Source: Streptomyces liliifuscus
GTDB taxonomy: Bacteria > Actinomycetota > Actinomycetes > Streptomycetales > Streptomycetaceae
Direction of reading: 5' to 3'
Assembly: GCF_016598615.1 (NCBI RefSeq)
Contig: NZ_CP066831.1
Location: 1,798,001-1,862,000, forward strand
DNA: 64,000 nt
Part shown: piece by piece, positions 15,486-23,300 of the stretch
Layout of the letters: each line of letters begins with the position of its first letter
How positions within the stretch are numbered: position 1 is the first letter of the stretch
Notes under the pieces: model-generated
What the model was told of the DNA's origin: nothing
What the model saw: only the letters and a program-made list of their open reading frames with translations
Database searches by the model: none
Made by a program: the position numbers and the translations under genes

Positions 15486-16912
15486 TCCGTCGCTTCAGGG
15501 AGACCTACCGCAGGCTCCGCCTGGGCACCCGGCTGGCCCTCGGTATGGGGGTGCTCTCGCTGGTCGTGTTCGCCGTGGTCGGGGCGTCGCTGTCGATGTA
15601 CATGCGGGGCTATCTGGAACGCCAGCTCAACGACCAGATGAAGCTGGTCCAGATCACCCAGTCCAAGGACGTCACGGCGTACGGCACCGTGCAGGGCAAG
15701 CCGTACTACGGCTGGTACACCGCCTCGTACGAGGTCTCGACCGACTCGGCCGTCCTCCGCAAGCCGGCGGACGTACCGGCGGACGCCGATGAGCTCGCCA
15801 CCGTCGCCGAGGCACTGCGGGCCTCGGGCCACGACCCGCTGTTCCGCACCGCGCACATCAAGGGGAAGGGCACCTACCGGCTGCGTGCGTGCGAGGCCGA
15901 ACCCGGGGTGGTGCTGGTCACCGCGGCGCCCATGGACGACATCGAGGACACCATGGACCAGCTGGCCACGGTCCAGGTCGTCGCCTTCGCCCTCGCGCTG
16001 GTGGGGCTCGTGGTGTTCGGCCGTGCGGTGCTTCGGCGGGGCCTGAAGCCGCTCAGCGACATGGCGCACACGGCCCGCGGCATCACCTCGCACGACTTCA
16101 CCGACTCGGCGCGGCTTCCGGTGCGCGCCGACCGCGGGAACGGCGGCCCTGAGGTCGAGGAGCTGCGGACCGCCTTCAACACCATGCTGGAGCACATCGA
16201 CGACTCGCTGGCCGTCCGCACGGAGGCCGAGCAGCGGCTGCGCAGGTTCGTCGCGGACGCCTCGCACGAGCTGCGTACACCCCTGATGTCCGTACGCGGC
16301 TACGCGGACCTATTCCAGTACGCGGCGGCCAACGAGCCCGAGGAACGGGAGAAGCACCTGGCCCGGCTGCGTGCCGAGGCGGCCAGGATGGGCGTGCTCC
16401 TGGACGACCTGCTGCTGCTCGCCCGGCTGGACGCCGCCGAGGTGGAGGCACCGGTGCGGCTGGAGGACGCGGATCTGGCGGAGCTGGTGCGCCAGGCCGC
16501 GGAGGCGTTCCGCGCGGCCCGCCCGGACCATCCGCTGACCGTGACGGCCGGTCCCGGTCCGGTGCGGCTGCGCCTCGACGCCCTGCGTATCCGCCAGGTC
16601 CTGGACAACCTCCTCACCAACGCGGCCGTGCACACCCCGGCCGGTACGGAGGTGTCCGTGGAGGTGTCCGTCGAGTCCGGCGCGGCGATCGTCCGGGTCA
16701 CCGACTCCGGTCCCGGCATTCCGGCCGCCGACCAGGAGCGCGTCTTCGACCGCTTCTTCCGCATCGACAAGGCCCGCAGCCGAGACCGCGGAGGCAGCGG
16801 CCTGGGCCTGGCGGTAGCCCGCTCCCTGGTCCAGGCCCACGGCGGCACGATCACCCTGACAAGCCGCCAGGGCGAGACGACCTTCGCAATGAGGCTTCCC
16901 TTGGCCCCCTAA
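15482..16912 (+). CDS. Sensor histidine kinase
   Basis: 476 residues. Membrane helix at about 17-40, extracytoplasmic sensor of about 125 residues, second helix at about 170-190, HAMP region, HisKA domain with phosphorylated His262 in VADASHELRTPLMSVRGYA, and HATPase with N-box QVLDNLLTNAAVH, G1 VTDSGPGIPAAD, F-box VFDRFFRID and G2 GGSGLGLAVARS. It phosphorylates the response regulator encoded just before; the GTG overlaps that gene's stop. The signal is not known. A copy of the interspersed intergenic repeat begins at its stop codon. Confidence 0.95.
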   Translation: MIRRFRETYRRLRLGTRLALGMGVLSLVVFAVVGASLSMYMRGYLERQLNDQMKLVQITQSKDVTAYGTVQGKPYYGWYTASYEVSTDSAVLRKPADVPADADELATVAEALRASGHDPLFRTAHIKGKGTYRLRACEAEPGVVLVTAAPMDDIEDTMDQLATVQVVAFALALVGLVVFGRAVLRRGLKPLSDMAHTARGITSHDFTDSARLPVRADRGNGGPEVEELRTAFNTMLEHIDDSLAVRTEAEQRLRRFVADASHELRTPLMSVRGYADLFQYAAANEPEEREKHLARLRAEAARMGVLLDDLLLLARLDAAEVEAPVRLEDADLAELVRQAAEAFRAARPDHPLTVTAGPGPVRLRLDALRIRQVLDNLLTNAAVHTPAGTEVSVEVSVESGAAIVRVTDSGPGIPAADQERVFDRFFRIDKARSRDRGGSGLGLAVARSLVQAHGGTITLTSRQGETTFAMRLPLAP

Positions 16913-16955
16913 GGGGCGCGGGGAACTGCGCGACCAGCCACGAACGACCCGCACC
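16911..16955. repeat. Interspersed intergenic repeat, copy 2
   Basis: Starts within the kinase stop codon: AAGGGGCGCGGGGAACTGCG, then CGACCAGCCACGAACGACCC. Same sequence and orientation as copies at 2781 and 57911. Only a short CGCG/CGCG stem is possible, so it is not a convincing terminator. Confidence 0.75.
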
Positions 16956-16981
16956 CGGCAACCGACGAACGAACCCCCCGC

Positions 16982-18427
16982 CTACTCGGCGTAGAACGTG
17001 GCGTCAGCCCTGGCAGTCGTCGTGTCGGCCGGCTGCGTGACGAGCAGATAGTTGTAGTGCCGGATGTAGCTGCCCGCCACGTTGTACGACTCGAACGAAA
17101 CCCCCGCCGCCGCATCGGCCAGCCCCGCCCGACGGTAGAAGCTCGCGTCACCCTTGAAGGCCGTACTCCCGTCACTCTTGTCCACCCACACCTCACCGTT
17201 GCTCCGGTGGCGGAGGTAGTACCCCGGGAAGTTCGCCGACTCCAGGGAGACGGTCCCGGTGCCGGCAAGCCCGGTCACGACACGGAACTGGGAGTCCGCG
17301 AGGTTGGTGACGTTCGGCTCGATCTTCGCCCGGTACTCCCAGTGCCGGATGAACCGGTCGGGGAAGTTGTACGAGGAGAAGCGGACCGGGGTGACACCGT
17401 CGGCCACCGGGATGCCGAGGTTGGGCGTGCCGTCGGCGTTCCAGTACAGCTTCTGGTAGCGCGTACGGCGGTTGGGGTCGTTGAGGGGGTCGCCGCTGAT
17501 GTCCTTGTAGTTGCGGTCGTGGTAGACGAGGACGTCGGACTTTCCGTCCTCGGACGTGGTGAAGGTGTTGTGGCCCGGGCCGTACTGGCCGGTCGCGTCG
17601 TTGCTCTTGAAGACCGGGGTCTGGGTCTTCGTCCAGGAGGCCGGGTTCATCAGGTCGGCGGTGGCGTTGGCGGTCAGCAGGCCGAGGCAGTAGTTGGCGT
17701 CGGTGGCGCTGGCCGAGAAGGTCATGAAGACCTTGCCGTTCCGCTGGATGACGGCCGGACCTTCGTTGACTCGGTGACCGACGATCTCCCATGAGAGCGT
17801 CGGGGTGGAGATGCGCGCCGGAGTGCCGCTGATGGTCCAGGGGTTGGACATCGGGGCGAGGTAGACGCTGGTTCCGGTGCCGACCGCCGGGTCGTTCTGC
17901 GCCCAGCTCAGATAGCGGGTGCCGCCGACGGTGAAGGTCGTCGCGTCGAGCGAGAAGGTGTCCAGCGGCAGGGCGATACGGCCCTTCTCGGTCCAGGTCC
18001 CGGTCAGCGGGTTGGCGGCGCTGGTCTCCAGGACGTACGGCCGGATCTTCCAGATGTCGTTGGTGGCGCCGGCGGCGAAGTAGACGTACCACTTGCCGTC
18101 GATGAAGTGGATCTCCGGCGCCCAGATGTGCGCGCCCATCTCACCGCTGGCGTGCTTCGTCCAGATCGTCGTCTCGGTGGCGGTGGACAGGCCCTGGAGC
18201 GTGGTGGCCCGCCGCATGACGATCCTGTCGTACGCGGGCACGGTGGCGGTGAAGTAGTAGTAGCCGTCGGTGTGTTTGAAGATGTGCGGGTCGGCGCGCT
18301 GTTCGGCGATCGGGTTGGTGAAGGTGACGGCGGGCGAGGCGGGGGCGGCGGCCTCGGCGATGCCGGAGGTCAGGGCGGCCAGGGTGACGAGCAGCGCCGT
18401 GACCACCCTTGCGATCGTGCGTCTCAC
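16982..18427 (-). CDS. Secreted GH43 arabinofuranosidase with C-terminal CBM42
   Basis: 481 residues. A signal peptide (RRTIARVVTALLVTLAALTSGIAEAAA, split here only for naming) precedes a five-bladed propeller whose catalytic residues are visible: base Asp in RADPHIF (about 46), Asp in SLDATTF and acid Glu in NEGPAV. The C-terminal trefoil (about 345-481) has the CBM42 pattern SSYNFPDRFIRH, ESANFPGYYLRH and ESYNVAGSYIRH, which binds arabinofuranose side chains. The architecture matches Streptomyces exo-1,5-alpha-L-arabinofuranosidases. GTG 18427 is preferred because GAGAGGA lies five bases before it; GTG 18445 is possible. Confidence 0.92.
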   Translation of the reverse strand: MRRTIARVVTALLVTLAALTSGIAEAAAPASPAVTFTNPIAEQRADPHIFKHTDGYYYFTATVPAYDRIVMRRATTLQGLSTATETTIWTKHASGEMGAHIWAPEIHFIDGKWYVYFAAGATNDIWKIRPYVLETSAANPLTGTWTEKGRIALPLDTFSLDATTFTVGGTRYLSWAQNDPAVGTGTSVYLAPMSNPWTISGTPARISTPTLSWEIVGHRVNEGPAVIQRNGKVFMTFSASATDANYCLGLLTANATADLMNPASWTKTQTPVFKSNDATGQYGPGHNTFTTSEDGKSDVLVYHDRNYKDISGDPLNDPNRRTRYQKLYWNADGTPNLGIPVADGVTPVRFSSYNFPDRFIRHWEYRAKIEPNVTNLADSQFRVVTGLAGTGTVSLESANFPGYYLRHRSNGEVWVDKSDGSTAFKGDASFYRRAGLADAAAGVSFESYNVAGSYIRHYNYLLVTQPADTTTARADATFYAE

Positions 18428-18435
18428 TGAGTTCC

Positions 18436-18540
18436 TCTCGATCACATCGAATGTCTCTCGATCACGTGCGTCCCGATCACGTCGAACGCGTCGGTCGAGC
18501 CGGACGCGCCTCGGTCACGTCGTCGGTCACGTCGTGGGCT
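18436..18540. repeat. Degenerate tandem repeat between two GH43 genes, across a stop codon
   Basis: CGGTCACGTCGT is repeated head to tail near 18512-18536, and related CGATCACGTCGA/CGATCACGTGCG/CGATCACATCGA units continue to about 18436. The right end contains the TGA stop of the GH43-CBM13 gene (TCA at 18527-18529), and the left end reaches the start region of the next gene. Confidence 0.55.
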
Positions 18541-20011
18541 TGAACTGCCACTGCTGGCAGGTGTTGTTGAGCCAGGTCCACTGGCGCACGTCGACGCCGT
18601 CGCCCGTACCGCAGTTGGCGACGTCGGCGACCTTGCCGGTGCTCTCGTTGACGATCCGCACGTAGTCACCGGTCGCCGTGGACACGAGGCGGTACTTCTG
18701 GCAGTTGTTGTTCAGCCAGGACCACTGGGCGATGTCGGTTCCGTCTGCGGCGGCGCAGCCGGCGGTGTCCATGACCTTGCCGGTCGCCACGTTGACCAGC
18801 CGGCTGGTGTCGTTGCCCTGGTCCTCGATCCGCCACTTCTGGTTGGCGCCGCCGGTGCAGGTCCACTGGAAGATGTTGGCGCCGTCCGCGGTGCTGCCAC
18901 CGGCCACGTCCAGGCACTTGCCGCTGTTGCGGTTCACGAGGGTGTACGCCGTCGGGGTCGCCGCGGTCTCCCCTGCCGGGCCGGGGAGCGTGGTGCCGAG
19001 GGCGACCGGGGTGCCGAAGTTCGGCGTGCCGTCCGCGTTCCAGGTGAACTTCTGGGCGCGGGTGGTCCGGCCGTTGCCGCAGCCGCCGTTCGCGGTGTTG
19101 TTGCCGTGGTAGACGATCCAGTTCTCGGTGCCGTCGGGCGAGGTGAAGAACCCGTTGTGACCGGGGCCGTAGACACCGGCCGCGTCGTTGCGCTGGAAGA
19201 CGGGGGTCTGTTTCTTCGTCCAGGCGGACGCCAACAGCGGGTTGCTGCCGGTCAGTTCGAGCTGGCCGAGCTTGTAGTCCGCGGTCTGGCAGTGACTGGC
19301 GGAGAAGGTGAGGAAGGTGCGGCCGTCGTGGTACAGCGGCTCGGGCCCCTCGTTGACGGCACCGCCCGAGGTCTCCCAGCCCAGCGTCGGGCTGGAGATG
19401 ACGCTGAAGGTGGAGCTGCTCAGCGTGTACGGGTTGCTCATCGGGGCGATGACCAGGCTCTGCGTACTGCCGTTGATGAAGCCGCTGCCCAGCAGATACA
19501 GATTCCCGTTGTGCCGCAGGACGCTGGCGTCGATGAGCCAGCCGCCCGGAGTGAGGTTGGAGCCCGTGAGCTGGTTCTTGAAGGTGTACGGGCCCATCGG
19601 ATCGGTGCCCACACTCTCCAGGACGTAGGTGCGCTGGGAGTCGCAGCAGGCGACGCCGCTCTGCCCCGCGGAGTAGTACAGGTACCAGTGCCCGTCGACG
19701 AAGTGCAGTTCGGGGGCCCAGAAGTTGGTGTTCCGGGTGGAGGTGGTGTCACTCCACACCTGGACGCTGGGGGCCACGGACAGACCGGCCAGGGTCGGCG
19801 ACTTCCGCATGGTCAGCACACCGGTGAACGACGTGGTGACCAGGTAGTAGTTGCCGTTGTAGTACTCCAGCCAGGGGTCGGCGCCCTTCTGCGCCTTGAC
19901 GGGGTTCGTGTACGGCCGCCCCTCCGCGGCCGTGGCGGGCTGCGTGGCGACCGAGGCGAGCATCACGAGCAGCGCTGCCACGAGGGTGCACCAGTGACGG
20001 GCACGGAACAC
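18527..20011 (-). CDS. Secreted GH43 enzyme with C-terminal ricin-type (CBM13) domain
   Basis: 494 residues. Signal peptide near residues 6-30 ending VATQPATAAEG; GH43 propeller with catalytic Asp in KGADPWLEY, Asp in LIDASVLRH and Glu in NEGPEPLYH; then a beta-trefoil (about 365-494) with three repeats carrying QKW, QKY and QQW. It probably removes arabinose or xylose side chains from plant polysaccharide. The GTG at 20011 is chosen over an upstream ATG reading because GGAAGGGG lies seven bases before it and the signal peptide then starts cleanly. It shares a divergent promoter region with the giant GH43 gene. Confidence 0.9.
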   Translation of the reverse strand: MFRARHWCTLVAALLVMLASVATQPATAAEGRPYTNPVKAQKGADPWLEYYNGNYYLVTTSFTGVLTMRKSPTLAGLSVAPSVQVWSDTTSTRNTNFWAPELHFVDGHWYLYYSAGQSGVACCDSQRTYVLESVGTDPMGPYTFKNQLTGSNLTPGGWLIDASVLRHNGNLYLLGSGFINGSTQSLVIAPMSNPYTLSSSTFSVISSPTLGWETSGGAVNEGPEPLYHDGRTFLTFSASHCQTADYKLGQLELTGSNPLLASAWTKKQTPVFQRNDAAGVYGPGHNGFFTSPDGTENWIVYHGNNTANGGCGNGRTTRAQKFTWNADGTPNFGTPVALGTTLPGPAGETAATPTAYTLVNRNSGKCLDVAGGSTADGANIFQWTCTGGANQKWRIEDQGNDTSRLVNVATGKVMDTAGCAAADGTDIAQWSWLNNNCQKYRLVSTATGDYVRIVNESTGKVADVANCGTGDGVDVRQWTWLNNTCQQWQFKPTT

Positions 20012-20076
20012 GCTGAGTCCCCTTCCGATGAACACGCCGTTCGAAATACCGTACAGCGTGCGTAACTTCGACCAGA

Positions 20077-20104
20077 AGATAAGGACGCACGAGGTACGCG
20101 TCAA
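20077..20104 (-). promoter_or_regulatory. Candidate promoter of the GH43-CBM13 gene
   Basis: On the minus strand TTGACG (20104-20099) and TTATCT (20082-20077) are 16 bp apart, a fair match to a housekeeping promoter, about 65 bp before the GTG start. The rest of the 347-bp divergent gap (20012-20358) shows C/A-rich direct repeats (TTCACACCGCTTCACACT near 20241) and the hairpin at 20301-20344. Confidence 0.4.
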
Positions 20105-20300
20105 CGCTTCTGACGCGTTTGGTTCCGGTCGGCTTTCCGTGACGTAAAACCACGAACGTCACGCGGACCTACGGGTGTTGCGCGAAGTCCTCGAACCGTT
20201 CGACCGGCCGGACATTGTTCGGAACCTCTTGACGCCCCCGTTCACACCGCTTCACACTCTCGCAACGCGACGTCACACACGCGAAACGGCACGAGCCCCG

Positions 20301-20344
20301 CTGCTGAGACCTCGCGATCCTTTCCTTCCGGCATGTCTCAGCAG
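20301..20344 (+). promoter_or_regulatory. 5'-leader inverted repeat next to the ribosome site of the giant GH43 gene
   Basis: CTGCTGAGAC (20301-20310) pairs perfectly with GTCTCAGCAG (20335-20344) across a 24-nt loop. The right arm runs straight into AGAGGAAG, the ribosome site of the gene starting at 20359. It could be an RNA hairpin that limits translation or a DNA operator with widely spaced half-sites. Confidence 0.5.
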
Positions 20345-20358
20345 AGGAAGTTGAAACG

Positions 20359-23300
20359 ATGCAACTCGCGAGACCCCGTAGCCGTACGAGACGTTGGGCA
20401 GGAGGGCTCGCCGGACTGACCGCGGCCTCACTGGTCCTCGGACTCGCCGGGCCAGTAGCCCCCGCCGACGCGGCCGAGAGCGCTGACATCACCGACGGCC
20501 TGGCCCTCTGGTACAAGCTCGACGCCGCCTCGGGCACCACCGTGGCCGACGCCTCCGGCAACGGCCGGACCGGCACGGTGAACGGCGCCGCCACCTGGTC
20601 CGACGCCGGTGAGGGGCTCTCGTTCAACGGCTCCGACACCTACGTCAAGGTGCCGGACAACATCATGAGCGGCATGAACTCGATCTCCGTCTCGATGGAC
20701 GTGAAGGTCGACTCCGCGCAGAACACCCCGTACTTCGTCTACGGCTTCGGCAACACGAGCGGCTCCGCGGGCAACGGCTATCTGTTCACCACCGGCAGCA
20801 CCTTCCGGACCTCCATCGCCTCCGGCAACTGGTCGACGGAACAGACCACCCAGCCCTCCCCCGCCCGCGCCATGACCCGCGCCGTGTGGAAGCAGGTCAC
20901 GTACACCCAGACCGGCAACACCGGTGTCCTGTACGAGGACGGCGTCGAGGTGGCCCGCAACACCGCGGTCACCATCACTCCCGGCTCCATCGGTTCCGGC
21001 ACCACGACCGCCAACTACATCGGCAAGTCGGTGTACCCGGGCGACAAGCTCTTCAAGGGCAGCATCCGTGACTTCCGGGTCTACGACCGGGCGTTGGCCG
21101 GCTCGGAGGTCGAGCAGCTCTCCCTCCCCGTCGCCACCCGGGGCGTGGCCGACGACAAGGCCGCCCTCACCCTCGGCGACACGAGCGCCGTCGTCGCGGA
21201 CCTGACCCTGCCGGCCACGGGCACGGCGGGCGGCTCCGCCATCAGCTGGAAGTCCGACACACCCTCGGTGGTGTCGGACTCGGGTTCCGTCACGCGCCCC
21301 GCCGCCGGCGAGCCGGACGGCCGCGCCACGCTCACGGCGACCCTGAAGAAGGGGCCGGTGACCGACACCAAGTCGTTCGACATCACCGTCCCGGCCGCCT
21401 TCGACGACGACACGGCAACCGAGCAGGCCGCCGAGGCGCTGAAGGTCGACAACCTCGACGACGTGCGCGGCAACATCACCCTGCCGGCGACCGGTTCGTA
21501 CGGCACCAAGGTCGGCTGGACCTCCGCGAAGCCGGACGTCGTCTCCGCCGACGGCATCGTCCACCGCCCGGCGCACGGCGACGGCGGCACGACCGTCGAG
21601 CTGACCGCGACCGTCACCAAGGGCGACGCGCAGGCGACCCGCGTCCTCACCGCGAAGGTGCCCGAACTCCCCGCCGAGGCACCCCTCAAGGGCTATATGT
21701 TCAGCTACTTCACCGGCGAGGGCACCTCGGACGGCGAGCAGCTCTACGCGGCACTCAGCAAGGGCGACGACCCTTTGAAATGGCGGGAGTTGAACGACGG
21801 CAAGCCCGTCCTGACCTCCACGCTCGGCGAGAAGGGCCTGCGCGACCCGTTCATCATCCGCTCCCCCGAGGGCGACAAGTTCTACCAGATAGCCACCGAC
21901 CTGCGGATCTACGGCAACGGCAACTGGGACGCGTCCCAGCGCACGGGCAGCAAGTCCATCATGGTCTGGGAGTCAACCGACCTGGTCCACTGGACCGACC
22001 AGCGACTGGTCAAGGTCTCGCCCGACTCGGCCGGCAACACCTGGGCGCCGGAGGCGTTCTACGACGAGAAGCTCGGCTCGTACGTCGTCTTCTGGGCGTC
22101 GAAGCTGTACGACAACCCCGAGCACTCGGGCGACACGTACAACCGCATGATGTACGCGACCACCCGGGACTTCCGCACCTTCAGCGAGCCCAAGGTGTGG
22201 ATCGACCGCGGCTACTCCGTCATCGACTCGACGATGATCAAGCAGGGTGACACCTACTACCGGCTTTCGAAGGACGAGCGGAACAACTCCTCCTCGACCC
22301 CCAACAGCAAGTTCATCTTCCAGGAGAAGAGCGACTCGATCCTCGACGAGTCCTGGGACTTCGTGGCCGAGGGCATCGGCAAGGGCGCGATGAGCGCCGC
22401 CGAGGGACCGCTGGTGTTCAAGTCCAACACCGAGGAGAAGTGGTACGCGTTCCTCGACGAGTTCGGCGGCCGCGGCTACATCCCCTTCGAGACGACGAAC
22501 CTCGCCTCGGGCAACTGGACCCCGTCCACGGGATACGACCTTCCGTCAAGGCCCCGCCACGGCACGGTACTTCCGGTCACGCAGGCCGAGTACGACCGGC
22601 TGCTGAATGCCTACCAGCCGGACCAGATCGTCGAGTCGGTCGAGGACGTCAAGGTCACGACGGGCATCGGTGACGCCCCGGTCCTGCCGGGCACGGTCAT
22701 CGCCGAGTACGCGGACGGGGTCGAGCGTCCGGTCTCCGTCACCTGGGACGACGTCCCGGCCTCGGCGTACGCGCAGGCCGGTACGTTCACCGTGAAGGGC
22801 AGCCTGCCCGACGGCGCCGCGCTCCGGGCCGAGGCCGAGGTCACGGTCTCGGCGGAGGGCCCCGACGTGCCCGCCGACCTGGTCCTGCACTACGGCTTCG
22901 ACGAGACGGGCGGCAGCATCGCCCGTGACTCCAGCGGCCACGGCTACCACGGCACATACGTCCGTACGCCCGACTTCGGGACCGGCGTGGACGGCGGCTC
23001 GTTCAAGATGTCCGGCGGGTCGAGCAGTTCGACCACGTCACCGTATGTGCGGATCCCGAACGGCGTGCTCAGGAACACCGACAGCGTCACCGTCTCCACG
23101 TACGCCAAGTGGAAGGGCGGGGACAACTTCCAGTGGCTGTTCGGTCTTGGCCCGGACAGCGACAAGTACCTCTTCGCCACTCCGTCCAACGGCGGCGGCA
23201 AGCTCTTCTCCGCGATCACCAAGGCCACTTGGTCGGGCGAGAAGCAGATGATCGGCGGCTCGCAGCTCACCCCCGGTGAGTGGCAGCACGTCACCGTGAC

